Below, piece by piece: positions 32,654-45,195 of a DNA stretch of 64,000 nt. The notes under the pieces were generated by a model, which saw only the letters and a list, made by a program, of their open reading frames with translations, searched no databases and had not been told where the DNA came from. Source of the stretch: Diphasiastrum complanatum (taxonomy: Eukaryota; Streptophyta; Lycopodiopsida; Lycopodiales; Lycopodiaceae); the NCBI GenBank assembly GCA_029204225.1, contig CM055102.1:50114426-50178425 (forward strand). Reading direction: 5' to 3'. A program made the position numbers and the translations under genes. Each line of letters starts with the position of its first letter. The stretch's first letter is position 1.

Positions 32654-33356
32654 ATGGTATCCATGAATGCTTATCTTTTGGATTCTAGTGATAGGTTAAG
32701 CAAATCAAACTATTATATTTGAAAACTAGGAATGGAATCAATCCTTATAATTCAAGATTTGAGGGATATAGTGTGTGGGGATGAGAATGAGCCCGTCTAC
32801 CCTCAAGAATTCACTAAATACAAGAAGAGGTTCAAACTAGCCCTTCATTGTATCAAAATGACTGTGGCCAATGAGAATGTACCTCAGACCAAGAGGTTTG
32901 GGAGTCTCTTAAAAGGTTTATGAGTCAAAGAATACTAAAAGATTTCTTGCTTTAAAGCATCAAATCTTTCAAAGCTACCAAAAGAAGGGAGAGAGTGCTC
33001 ATTCATATGTTCTAAGGGTCAAGGAGTTAACCAAAGAACTTTCCTTTATAGGAGAATCTATAAAGGAAGATGAACTTGTACAACTAATCTTGAATGGCCT
33101 TTGTATATATTTCTCTAACTTGGTGCAAGGATATGCCAAAATGGGCAAATTGCCCTTACTTGAGGACCTTCAAGGTGTCCTCATGGCCGAGGAGAATAGG
33201 AGACAACACTTCAATGCAAGGATGGATAGGCTCTCTATCCATGATGGATATGATCAAGCAAAACCAAGAGCAAAGGAGCAAAAGTATACCAATTCAACAA
33301 ACTTGAGATCTAGACAAAGTTCTGAGTCATTTAACACATTGCTTCAAACAGTTTGA
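32654..33356 (+). pseudogene. C4 copia gag, broken
   Basis: Reads a gag related to C3 and C5: an N-terminal LSKSNYYI start, MESILIIQDLRD, then ESIKEDELVQLILNGL (about 33057-33102). Stops and frameshifts interrupt it. It ends near 33356, before the zinc knuckle would appear. Confidence 0.7.
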
Positions 33357-33390
33357 GTATTTTTGAGTCAATAGTGTTGTCTTTGAGCAT

Positions 33391-33580
33391 TTGGTTAGTG
33401 TGAGCCAATCGCTAAGTAAAGGGCTCAAAGCTGAGTTTGATGGAGATGCTTGTATGATCAAAAGAAAGGATATCTTGATTGGAAAAGGTAAAAGACAAGG
33501 GAAGCTATTCAATCTAGATGCTTGTGTTATGCTAACCAGGTTGGATGTGTTTCAAGAGAGCAAATACCTATTGGCCGCCC
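33391..33580 (+). pseudogene. C4 copia protease-region tail
   Basis: LVSVSQSLSKGLKAEFDGDAC and GKGKRQGKLFNLDACV align with the end of the C5 protease region. The zinc knuckle and DSGA motif between gag and this piece are deleted. Similarity stops abruptly near 33580, where the opposite strand takes over. Confidence 0.7.
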
Positions 33581-33960
33581 CATTTTGTTGAGGAGTGTAG
33601 GGACAAGAAATCTCTTTCTTGATTCCCTCTTCCTCACAAAGATCTTTGAGCTTATTGGAGGTATACTCTCCTCCATTATCACTTCTAAAGATCTTTATGC
33701 TTTGATTATGATGGTTCTCAAGAAAAGTTTTTAACTTGACAAAGGTTTCAAGCCTTGAAAGAAAGCAATAAAACCCAACAATATCTGAAAACGTCATCTA
33801 TGAATATTACAAACATTGAAGCTCCACCATTTGACTTATTGCTAGAAAAGTGGACATCCGAATGTATTAGCTCAAGAGGATGAGATAGTTTAGTGATAGA
33901 ACCTGGAAAATCCTTGCTTATGTGCTTCACAAACCTTTTCCTCCTTTACTAAGGACCTTG
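33552..33960 (-). pseudogene. Copia integrase fragment on the opposite strand
   Basis: On the minus strand it shows LELIHSDVHFSSNKSNGG, FIDDVFRYCW, then FRSDNGGEYTSNKLKDLC and SCPYTPQQNGAANR, which is the integrase core with both Asp residues, broken by a frameshift. It faces the C4 remnant head to head at about 33580, so an inversion or palindromic junction lies here. Confidence 0.8.
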
Positions 33961-34500
33961 GAAGGCCTAAAGAAGGCTCGTCCTTGCACATAGCCTCCAT
34001 GGAACTTGGATTAATGTATCCAAGTGAGAAAGTCCTTCACAGGAGGTGAAATCTTGGAGAGACAAAAACGGCTAGAAAAAATTCTTCTTGATGTATTTTG
34101 CAGGTTTTGGAGCTCACAGTTATTAGTGGGGAATGAAGACGCAGTCCCGAAGGCATCGGAAAGGCCAGGATAGCATCAGATAGATTGAAAATCTGTTGAG
34201 TGGGAAAAGTTTTACAATATTCTTTTTAGTCTTTGTGAAAAGTATCATTTGTCAGAGAGTTGTGCCAAGAAATCTCTCATTTGTTTGTTTGGGGTACTGC
34301 GAATCACACCATATAGTGTCTAGTACTGCCATTTAGAGCTTTGAGACTTCATACCTTTCACATTACGGATATCTGTCTATTTGAACGATCACTCATTTCG
34401 AAATCTAAGCAAAGAGAAGACGGCGTAGTCGCCGCGCCGAAGTAGGAAATCTAGAATATTCTCTCTGAAAGTTCTTATATTCTCTCCTTTTTATATTCGT
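33961..34500. other. Unassigned segment upstream of C8
   Basis: No coding signal and no clear LTR match to 40033-40282. It has mixed GC (for example GGCGTAGTCGCCGCGCCG near 34422) and leads into the 80-bp repeats, so it may be leader or a diverged LTR of C8. Confidence 0.35.
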
Positions 34501-34740
34501 ACCAATATCGGATCCAAGCGCGCTAGCTGAAGAGAAACCCTAGCAGTCGTACATCCATGCTCCAGTTCAATATTGTCCATACCGATATCGGATCCAAGCA
34601 CACGAGCTAAAGAAAATTTTGAGTAGTTGTACATCCGCGCTCTAGTTTGATATCACATGCTCCAATATCGGATCCATGCGCACAAGTTAAGGAGGATCCT
34701 GAGCAGCCATACTTCCGCTCTCCATTCCGATATCAGGTGT
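34501..34740 (+). repeat. Three 80-bp tandem repeats
   Basis: Units start at 34501, 34581 and 34661. Each has ATATCGGATCC near its start, then a GCGC/CACA-AGCTAA segment, AG.AG..GTACATCC, GCTC and TATC near the end. The period is exactly 80. They lie 67-306 bases upstream of the C8 gag ATG, a place where tandem enhancer-like units occur in some LTR elements. Confidence 0.85.
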
Positions 34741-34806
34741 ATAACCAGAAAAATATACAATTTTGTGGTGTGATAAATTACTTGATCTGGACTCATCTGT
34801 TCAGTA

Positions 34807-35186
34807 ATGGCAACTTCAAGCAAGAGTGTCCTCAATGAGTCAAGCAAATTGGAAGGAGCCGGCAACTATGCAGTTTGGAAATTCAAACTGAAAAACATTT
34901 TCATGGAAAAGGAGCTATGGGAGATAGTGATAGGTGAAGAGACAAGACCAGTGATTGAAGAAAATCAGCGGACATTTGACAGGAGAAAATAGAAAGCACA
35001 AAATGTCATCAACTTATCAGCTAGAGATGCAATTATTCCCTACATTTCGGATTCAGAAGGACCAAAAGAAACATGGAATACATTGAAGGCATTGTTTGAG
35101 ACCACAAACACATCTCGAGTGCTATTCCTGAAGACAAAGCTGCACACATTGCAGATGGATGATGGTGCAACTATTGCTAAAGCATC
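34807..35186 (+). pseudogene. C8 copia gag, truncated
   Basis: The ATG at 34807 gives SKLEGAGNYAVWKFKLKNIF, a copia gag of a different family from C2/C3/C5. A stop at 34990 and a deletion follow. Near 35180 gag jumps to IQDSGAFKHM of the protease, so the zinc knuckle is lost. Confidence 0.72.
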
Positions 35187-37041
35187 CAAGATAGTGGTGC
35201 ATTCAAGCACATGACTTCAAGGAAAGAGTGGTTTTCAGAACTCAAGAAAACTCACAATGGTGATGAATTTGGACAAGCCGATGGCAAATTGCTATCTGTT
35301 AAAGGAGTTGGAGTGGTACCAGTGAAGTTAGCCAGTGGGAAGATAAAGCAGATGAGCAATGTGCAACATGTACCTAGCTTAGCTAATGATCTACTATCTG
35401 TTGGGACGAGGGCTGATCAACAACTCAAGGTTGAGTTTGACAGTGACAAATGTCTTGTCAAAGACATCAAAAATCACTACAAAGTGATTGCTATAGGAGC
35501 TAGAGTCAACGGGAATCGACTCTACAAATTGAATGCAAGATTTTTGCTCAAGCTATGCTAAGCACGGTTGATAGTCGAAGTGATCTCTGGCATTAACGAT
35601 TTGGTCATATTAGTGCTCAAAGTTTACAGATTCTCAAAATAGGTAATCTAGTTATAGGATTGCCTGATATTTCTTTTGAAGGAAAAATTTGTGAAGGTTG
35701 CATTTTGGCAAAACAACATAGAGAGAGGTTTCCCAAAAGTGGAGCAAGGAGAGCCAGTGGCATCCTAGATCTTGTCCACAGTGATCTATGTGGACCTATG
35801 CAGACTAGATCTCTTAGTGGCTACTATTACTTTATCACCTTCATTGATAATTATAGCAGATGCATTTGGATTTATTTCATAAGCAAGAAATCAGATGCTT
35901 TTGCTAAGTTCAGGGAATTCAAGGCATTAGTTGAAAAGCAAACAAGATGTTGCATCAAAACTTTGAGATCGGATGGAGGTGGTGAGTATTTTTTGATAGA
36001 ATTTATTGATTTCTACAAAGAGCAAGAGATCAAGAGGCAGACTACAACACCTCATTCACCACAGCCAAATAAAGTTGCAGAACGAAAGAACAGATCTATT
36101 GTTGAGATGGCCAGGGCGATGCTCAAAAGCAAGGGTCTGCCAAACACATTTTGGACAAAAGCTTGTAGCACAGGCACATCCTGATTCGGTGTCCTACAAA
36201 ATCTGTGGAAGGTAAGACACCTCATGAAGCTGTTACTGGAAAGAAACCTAATATTTCTCATTTGAGAGTATTTGGTTGTGATGCTTATGCTCATATTCCT
36301 GATGAGAAATGAATGAAATTGGATGAAAAAGCTATCGTGTATATGATGAGAAGGCCAAGGCATACAAGATGTATGACACATATGCCCAGAAGCTTGAAAT
36401 TTCTAGGGATGCAACATTTGACGAGATGGGTTGAGGTGAACAATCTGAAGTAATCACTGAACCTTTTGATGAGGGAGCGAAAGTACATGTCAAGAAGGAA
36501 GTGGATTTTGATATAGAAAATCCATTGGACAAAGGCAAGCCTGATGCTGAAATTCCCAAGAGAGTACCTAAATGGTACTTATCAGTCACAAATGGTGCAA
36601 AGAAGGGAGATACTCCCGAATCTAGTGAGCAGGGAGAGCTTAGAAAGTCAAGCAGAAATTGGAAAGCTCCTACAAGGTTAGAAATGAGTCTAGCTCTAAT
36701 GGGTTCCATGCTAAAGGCTCAAGAACCAAAAACCTTTCATGAAGCAAAGGAGCACAAGGAGAGGCGTGCAACAATGGAAACAGAAATGGAGGCCATATCA
36801 AAAAATAGGACGTGGGACTTGGTTAAGCTACCTGAAGATAAGACGCCTATCGCATGCAAATGGATTTATAAGATCAAATATGGAGCAAATGGGCAACTCA
36901 ACAAGTACAAAGCACGGTTGATTGCGAGAGGATTTGAGCAGTAGAAAGGCATTGATTTTGAAGAAACCTTGGCACTCGTAGCTAAGATGATAACTATACG
37001 TTCTATCATTGCTCTTTCTACTTTCCATGGTTGGAAGATCC
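35187..37041 (+). pseudogene. C8 protease-integrase-RT start, first copy
   Basis: Protease motif DSGAFKHMTSRKEW, then the pre-integrase zinc finger CEGCILAKQHRERF, integrase with VHSDLCGPM, LRSDGGGEYF and a PHSPQ..KVAERKNRS end, and the N-terminal RT segment ACKWIYKIKYG. Stops at 35594 (TAA), near 36312 and at 36942 (TAG), plus frameshifts, kill the frame. From 35264 on it is repeated immediately downstream with an offset of 1778-1779 bases. Confidence 0.85.
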
Positions 37042-38819
37042 TGAATTTGGACAAGCCGATGGCAAATTGCTATCTGTTAAAGGAGTTGGAGTGGTACCAG
37101 TGAAGTTAGCCAGTGGGAAGATAAAGCGGATGAGCAATGTGCAATATGTACCTGGCTTAGCTAACGATCTACTATCTGTTGAGACGAGGGCTGATCAACA
37201 ACTCAAGGTTGAGTTTGACAGTGACAAATGTCTTGTCAAAGACATCAAAAATCACTACAAAGTGATTGCTGTAGGAGCTAGAGTCAACAGGAATCGACTC
37301 TACAAATTGAATGCAAAATCTTTTGCTCAAGCTATTCTAAGCACGGTTGATAGTCGAAGTGATCTCTGGCATTAACGATTTGGTCATATTAGTGCTCAAA
37401 GTTTATAGATTCTCAAAATAGGTAATCTAGTTATAGGATTGCCTGATATTTCTTTTGAAGGAAAAATTTGTGAAGGTTGCATTTTGGCAAAACAACATAG
37501 AGAGAGGTTTCCCAAAAGTGGAGCAAGGAGAGCCAGTGGCATCCTAGATCTTGTCCACAGTGATCTATATGGACCTATGCAGACTAGATCTCTTAGTGGC
37601 TACTATTACTTTATCACCTTCATTGATAATTATAGCAGATGCATTTGGATTTATTTCATAAGCAAGAAATCAGATGCTTTTGCTAAGTTCAGGGAATTCA
37701 AGGCATTAGTTGAAAAGCAAACAAGATGTTGCATCAAAACTTTGAGATCTGATGGAGGTGGTGAGTATTTTTTGACAGAATTTATTGATTTCTACAAAGA
37801 TCAAGGGATCAAGAGGCAAACTACAACACCTCATTCACCGCAACAAAATAAAGTTGCAGAACGAAAGAACAGATCTATTGTTGAGATGGCCAGGGCGATG
37901 CTCAAAAGCAAGGGTCTTCCAAACACGTTTTGGACAAAAGCTTGTAGCACAGGCACATCCTGATTCGGTGTCCTACAAAATCTGTGGAAGGTAAGCCACC
38001 TCATGAAGCTGTTACTGGAAAGAAACCTAATATTTCTCATTTGAGAGTATTTGGTTGTGATGCTTATGCTCATATTCCTGATGAGAAACGAATGAAATTG
38101 GATGAAAAAGCTATCGTGTATATGATGAGAAGGCCAAGGCATACAAGATGTATGACACAAATGCCCAAAAGCTTGTAATTTCTAGGGATGCAACATTTGA
38201 CGAGATGGGTTGAGGTGAACAATCTGAAGTAATCACTGAACCTTTTGATGAGGGAGCGAAAGTACATGTCAAGAAGGAAGTGGATTTTGATATAGAAAAT
38301 TCATTGAACAAAGGCAAGCCTGATGCTGAAATTCCCAAGAGAGTACCTAAATGGTACTTATCAGTCACAGATGGTGCAAAGAAGGGAGATACTCCCAAAT
38401 CTAGTGAGCAGAGAGAGCTTAGAAGGTCAAGCAGAAATTGGAAAGCTCCTACAAGGTTAGAAATGAATCTAGCCCTAATGGTTTCCATGCTAAAGGCTCA
38501 AGAACCAAAAACCTTTCATGAAGCAAAGGAGCACAAGGAGTGGCGTGCAACAATGGAAACAGAAATGGAGGCCATATCAAAAAATAGGACGTGGGACTTG
38601 GTTAAGCTACCTGATGATAAGACGCCTATCGCATGCAAATGGATTTATAAGATCAAATATGAAGCAAATGGGCAACTCAACAAGTACAAAGCACGGTTGG
38701 TTGCGAGAGGATTTGAGCAGTAGAAAGGCATTGATTTTGAAGAAACCTTCGCACTCGTAGCTAAGATGGTAACTATACATTCTATCATTGCTATTTCTAC
38801 TTTCCATGGTTGTAAGATC
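37042..38819 (+). repeat. C8 internal 1.78-kb tandem duplication, second copy
   Basis: Repeats 35264-37041 head to tail with very few substitutions. It keeps the same disabling lesions, for example TAA at 37373 and TAG at 38721, so the duplication happened after the element died. The first copy has a single-base deletion near 35540 that this copy lacks. The join reads GGAAGATCCTGAATTTGG. Confidence 0.92.
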
Positions 38820-40013
38820 CAGCAAATGGACGTTAAATCTGCTTTTCTTAATGGAGTGTTGGATGAGAAGGGGTACTTAGTACAACCTCAAGGATTTATT
38901 GAACCAGGGAGAGAGCACCTTGTTTGTAAGCTCAACAAAGCTATTTATGGATTGGAGCAAGCACCACAGGCATTGTACTCTAGCATTGATAAACACTTTA
39001 AGGGAAGGGGAATGGTAAAGAGCGATGTTGATCCTTATCTTTACATTCTAAGGCAAGATTCAGATATAGTGTTCATTGTGCTGTACGTGGATGATTTGAT
39101 TATTACAGGAAGTACTGAGAGCTTAATTTATGAAATCAAATCAGATATTTCCAATGCTTTTGACATGAGCAATCTAGGATTGATGTACTATTGTCTTGGC
39201 ATTGAAGTATGACAAAAGGAAAATATGGTCTTTCTTACACAAAGCAAATATGCACGAGATTTGTTTTATAAGTTCAATATGCAGAATTGTAAGCCTTTGA
39301 GTACACCTATGGATGTCAACACGAAGCTTACTGCATATGATGAATATGAGAAAGTGGATTGTATAGACAGTTGGTGGGTAGCTTGATTTATTTGACAGAC
39401 ACACGGCCTGATATTTCTTATGTTGTTGGTGTTGTTAGTCAATTTATGCAAAATCCTAGTCAAACACACTGGAAGTCTACTAAACGTATTCTCAGATACA
39501 TTCGAGGGACATTGAATTTTGGTTTGAAGTATGATCAACCTGAAGTGCCAATATTGATAGGATATACAGATGCTGATTGGGCAGGTAATATTGATGACAG
39601 AAGGTCTACCAGTGGTCATACATTCAGTTATGGTACAACTGCAGTTTCATGGAGCAGCAAAAAGCAACCTACAGTAGCCTTATCCTCGACGGAAGCTGAA
39701 TATCGAGCACTCAGCAATGCTGCACAAGAAGAGGTATGGTTACCAAGATTGCTTGTGGATTTAGGTCAACCATAGGTGGATGCAACTACTATATCTTGCG
39801 ACAATCAAAGCTGCATTCACCTTGCCAAAAATCCAGCTTTACATGCTCGAACCAAGCACATCGAAATACATTATCATTTTGTTTGAGAGAATTCTTGATG
39901 GAGCCATTGATCTTGTTTTCTGTAAATCTGAAGATCAAGTGGCAGATATTTTTACTAAGTCATTAGGTAGATGTAAATTTGAAAAGTTTTGTACTAGGAA
40001 TAGAAGAACGTAA
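38820..40013 (+). pseudogene. C8 reverse transcriptase and RNase H, broken
   Basis: RT continues with QQMDVKSAFLNGVLDEKGYL and the catalytic YVDDLIITG near 39090. RNase H follows at 39359-40013 with TDADWAGN, SSTEAEY and the final VADIFTKSLGRCKFEKF. Frameshifts near 39212 and 39775 break it. Confidence 0.83.
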
Positions 40014-40032
40014 TTTTATCATTGAGGGAGAG

Positions 40033-40282
40033 TGTTAGAAATCAATGATAAACTTCATTGTTACACTTCTTAGTTACTTTATTACTAGTTGTAACTAGCT
40101 GTTGGCTAGTCTAGTAGTCCACTCCTAGGTTCTCCCTCTCTATCAAGGTTCAGGGTTTATATGTACATTTTACATTCAGTATGTCGTAGTGTGATAGAGT
40201 GATATTGCGTGTTTTTCTTCCATCTCTCTACTTGGTGATTGTTTATGGTGAATGCTTGATATTGCATTTCTGATTGTTGACA
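40033..40282 (+). repeat. C8 copia, 3' LTR
   Basis: Begins TGTTAGAAATC after the purine tract ATTGAGGGAGAG and ends TTGTTGACA, 250 bases in all. It directly abuts block X sequence (CAATCGACATGG). In the other X copies that place reads through without the LTR (about 48025 and 31225), which confirms the right edge. No 5' LTR is seen. Confidence 0.75.
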
Positions 40283-41180
40283 CAATCGACATGGTAGAAA
40301 ATAAAACTTGAATTATATTTGCACAAAATTTCAATATTTGCATCTCAAAGTCAAAGATGAAATCATATGCACATTGTTGTTTTTGTATAAACTTTTTTTA
40401 AGTTAAAAATTTTGAAATAAGAAATGTGTGTTAAAAATGATACATTTAACAAGATACGACAAACTAATAAATGTGAACCATTTGTACATGTTTGTGGATG
40501 TGAGAACAAAACAAAAGAACACCTTAAATGTAAAAATTTAGACACAAAAATAGAAATGTTCAAAGATAATTAACATTAAAAGCATCGCGTAAATTATTGC
40601 AAGATGCATGTTTTTATTTGAGACGCCTTATGACACATGTATTTATTAATTTTTTCATTAAAAAAATGTCACAAACTTGTGAGTGTCATCTTGTTGGTAA
40701 ACAAATTCAACACTCTCTAAGGTTTCTAGATCTAAAACGACACTCTTTACACTTTCTAGCACATCTTATTCACATTTTGTAATCTAATAGCGCTTTTTAT
40801 TGTGGTTAAGGACCATGCCAAACTTGAGGTCAAGATCTATATTTAGTCTGAGATGTTACATCTCGAGTTAATCCCAATTGACCAGGCCTTGACCATGGGT
40901 GCCAAGAATAGTTCACTTGATGGTCCTAATTTTCACAATAGCTATTATTATTAGCCATAATGAGTAATATTGGTTTTGGAAGCTAGGATTAGGGTTCTTG
41001 GAGGTGGCTACCTACCTATGCTTAAGCATAATTTGACTCAGGACAAAAAATCAAAATTGCTGAATGATTGTATGTTGGACATAAAATAATATCATGGATT
41101 GATAATTGATTGTGGTAAAATCAAGACAAAGTTAGCACCCCTCCATTCGCTTCTATACATGGTGAGAAGTACGAAGGAAG
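40283..41180 (-). repeat. Block X, right-arm copy 1
   Basis: Reverse complement of 31215 down to 28613, without the two left-arm extra segments. It contains a GGTTCTTGGAGGTGGCTACC landmark. A 67-base unique spacer (41181-41247) separates it from block T. No gene is present. Confidence 0.82.
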
Positions 41181-44100
41181 GCCTAGTAATTCTATTGTGA
41201 TGAACAATTAGCTAGATGAAAGCTTTCGAGCTCTCAAAGATTTAATTGTTTCACTCCCATTTTAGTAATTGCAGATCTCAGATAAACTGTGCGTTGTAAA
41301 GATTGATGCGAGTGATTTTGCATTTAAAGTAGATGGAAAAATTAGAGGCTTTCAAAAATAACAAATTAATTGACTCTCTTACAAGATATACAACTTAGGA
41401 CATGTGCTTAAAATTTGGCATATTATCTTTATTCAGAAAGTTTATGGTGTGCATTGGTCATCACCCTCTAAAATATTTTGCAATCAACTTAATATAAGAG
41501 GTTGTAAGGCCATGTGGAAATTCATTATAAGATCTTATATATTAAGCTACTAATTAGGTGGTTGATGCTCTTCATCGAATAGGAAATTAATTAACTTTCC
41601 TTTATTATAAAACTTTGTATCACTCCTTACCTTTTATTAAAATGACCTTGTAAGATAGAATCATACGTCGTTCATTTATGGCAGGAACTAGAAATGTGTA
41701 TAATGTGCAACAACAAACTAGTAAGAAGAATAAACAACTAGAAAATTTTCATAAAAAGTGGACCTTTGATAGATGGAAATACATATGTGCTACATGATGG
41801 TACTATTAAGCGCGAAGTTTTGTATGAGTGTCATAACATGTGTGTTGACATGGGTAGAACTTGTGATTTGGTGCGAAGGAACTTATACTAGCCAAAGATG
41901 AAATCTTTAATAGAATAATGTGTTTTGAATCATATATGTCACCCTGTCAAAACATCTAGGCATTCCAACATCATCACCCATATTGCCTAACAAATCAGAC
42001 AAACTATCTAAAAGGTCCCAATTAAAACCAAGTAGGAAAACCATGAAAGACTGAGTGGAACTAAAGTCAGGCCATTTGGTCATCACTAAGGTGTGTATAT
42101 CCATTAAATTTTTTAATAAATCATCATCCATTGTAGATAAATTTAAAAGACAATATATATATAGATATATTATTTATTTATCACAGTGTCGAACACTAAA
42201 TTTTATTCAAAGATCAACATTTTGGTCATGATTATAAGAAAGAGCATGACTAGAAAGACAAATTCCAAGTAACTCTAAGAAGAGAGAGAAAAAAATAATC
42301 ATCGCCATTGGCTTGTTTTAAATGACAAAAAAGATTCTCTTTGCCACCTATAATATACACAAACCAATAGTTATGCCAAATAGAAATAGGGATATAAACA
42401 ATATGAAGAAGGATTTACCCTTAATAACAAGATCAATTCTGGGTAGACATTATGAAGAAGGATTCACCCTTATCTCTGATATCACCAAGGAAGGTAAGGG
42501 ACAGTAGAAAGCTTGTGTTTTTGTTTTTATCTATTATTTTTTTGGTTTTGCTAGCTTCCTTGCTTGGTGATTTTCTCTTCATTTCAGATGTTATGAACAA
42601 CAAAAGAAGGAAAAAAATGATTGAATATTATTTCCAGATGTGAATATTTTTTATCGTATGTTCTAATCCTTATTGAAGTGCAAAGATTAGATGATCCAAA
42701 TGTTTAGGATTATCTTCTTGATAGGCAAGGATTCATAGATTAGATTGATTGCCCTTCGTGCAAAATCCTTATCAAGCATGTTAGACACATTGATCTACAC
42801 GTATCAATTTGATCATGTTAGACACATTGCTAACCCTCTTCACACATGCCTTTTTCCAAACACCGAAATCTACATCTACATGCCATCATATGCATCGGTA
42901 TGAGGATGGGCATTTTTCTCCAATACTGATAGGAGTGGGTGCACCAAAGGAGGAGGACAAGAATGGGGTTGTTTTGCAGGGTTGAAGACCTGTACCATAT
43001 TTATAGAAGACATGTGAAGACGTGCTAGTAACTGATCTACAAAAAGTTTGGTTAGCATCACCCCACCAAAGAGTGTTGATCCCAAAGCTATAGTTGCGCA
43101 AAATATAATCAAAAACCACTATCTAAAACTAGAGATTTTGGGTGCGCTATGGGTCATACTATCTAGTGAAGTTGCCAATGTTAGCCAAATTTTCCACATG
43201 AAAAATCAGGATTTTATAAATGGTGATTAATCGTTCCCTCCCTCCAAAATACTAGGAGTTGACCCTAAACCCCATGCCAAGGAAGACAACTACCTAAACA
43301 AGTGACTCATGGACTATGGGGTCAGACCCTCCTCTTAGACCTCCTTAAGAAGGTTGATATGGTTTTTTTAAATGGCCCAACCACAGTGTCCCTTGTGAAC
43401 TACTTAAGGGTACCTTGCCCCTTACACATCCTTTTCCACTTCGTGTGCCAAGGGAGGCCCCAAGCAATGATCCGAGCTTAAAGCAGCAATCAACTGGCAT
43501 CAACTTGGTCATTAAGGAGATGAGATGGGGTTTTCTAGGGAACCTAATCACACATATTTCCAAAGACCTTCATTAAGGAGGTCGATTGCTTTTGACAAAG
43601 GAATTGAGCAACAAGGCAACTACGAGCTACAGTAGACAACATTCTGGTTGCAAGAGGTCTACCAGACATACCTTCTCATGAGCCGTTCATGTGTTCCCCA
43701 AAGTCTCGAAAAACTGGGCCATCTATGATACAACCTCTTGCTATAAATGGATTGAACTCGTTTATCAACGATCAAATTATCTCAAACTTCTCTCTCAAAT
43801 ATGTGAAGCTTATATAATCTTCCACTTCTAGACTTTATTCTTCATTCCTTTTAAGTCCAATTATGTAGAAATGAAGTGAACTTCAAAAATCTTTGTACTA
43901 TTCACTCAAAAGAAAGAGGACATCTATGTTGGCAAAGATTGTAGAAACTCACCTAAACCTAAACATAAGAAAAATGGAGCTACAAGCTACAAAATTGATG
44001 CTCTTTGCCAAATCACAGCTTTGCACTCTTTGAAGTTTCAAGGTTTAGTCTTCGTAATATATGTAAGAGTGATAATAGTACCAAAAATGGTTGAATCAAC

Positions 44101-45195
44101 ATTGTTCTTCTTTGAAAGTCGAGGTTGTTGGTTCTTAATCATGCTGAAGTGACTAGTACTTGAATATTATAACACTCCCCTTACAACACTTTAGAGCTGT
44201 ACAGAATTTAAGGTAAACAGATAATAAATTATTGCTTTGTCAAGATTAAATTCAAATTTTCTTTGAAACATGCCAAGCTTAAATAATCTTCCACTTGTAG
44301 AGTCAATATTTTCCTTGTCCTTTTTAACTCCAAATTGTTGGAGATGATAAGTGTCTACTATCCACGTGAAAGAAAAAGATAATATGTTTCCTAAATAGCA
44401 CTTAACCACAAGACCATCCCATGTTGTAACAATTTATAGAAACTTGCCTAAATGTAAACATCAAAAAGGGAGCCACAAAATTGAAACTCTTTGCGTGATC
44501 ACAAATCTGAAATTCTTTGCAACTTCAAGATTTCTAGCAATCTGTGAATTGCCTGTTGACCTGCTTTGCCAGTTGCCTACTAACAAAGTGTACTTGGGTC
44601 CCTTCATTATCAGACCTTTGTAATGTTATGTTGGTAAGTCTATGGAACGATCTCCTTCATAGTAATTGTTGTTGTTCCCTAACAGTGTGCCCTAACAGTG
44701 TGACACTTGATGTATGTTGTGACACTTAATCTGATGCTAAAACTCACAAACTTGGCCAACTTTAAGATGGAACGCTGCATGTAGCTGGCACATATAAGAT
44801 TTTATAAGCTCAAAATCTTTCTGAGAAAATGCTCGTTACCAATCTGACAAGCTAGGCTCAGCTAAAACAGAAATATAGTACATGCCATGTGTAAACGAAA
44901 AACAAATTATCAAAATCGTGCAGTATTCATTTACAATGGGTCTATTCATTCCAGGTCAAGAGGAGAGAAAAGATTCAGAGAAGCAACTTTGAGCCGATAT
45001 CATGATTCATAATAGCTTGTTTCAGGTCCGTATTCTCTAACCAGGTATATACGCATTTGCAACCACAAAAATGAATCTCAGAAATTTGCTTGAAAGATGT
45101 CGATAATCATCTTCCGTTAATCCGTCGTCTCTATCGCTCGAAACAAAATCACAAACCTACTTAATGAATTCCCCCCAAAGCACTTGATGCGACGC

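Larger units (their letters stand above)
28610..32655 (+). repeat. Block X, left copy (duplicated in inverted orientation twice)
   Basis: The parts 28613-28868, 29838-30093 and 30700-31215 match 41180-40283 in reverse. The part 30925-32655 matches 48343-46440 in reverse. Two segments are present only here: 28869-29837 (a copia LTR fragment) and about 30093-30700. No cellular gene is seen. The overlap 30925-31215 is therefore present three times in the window. Confidence 0.82.
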
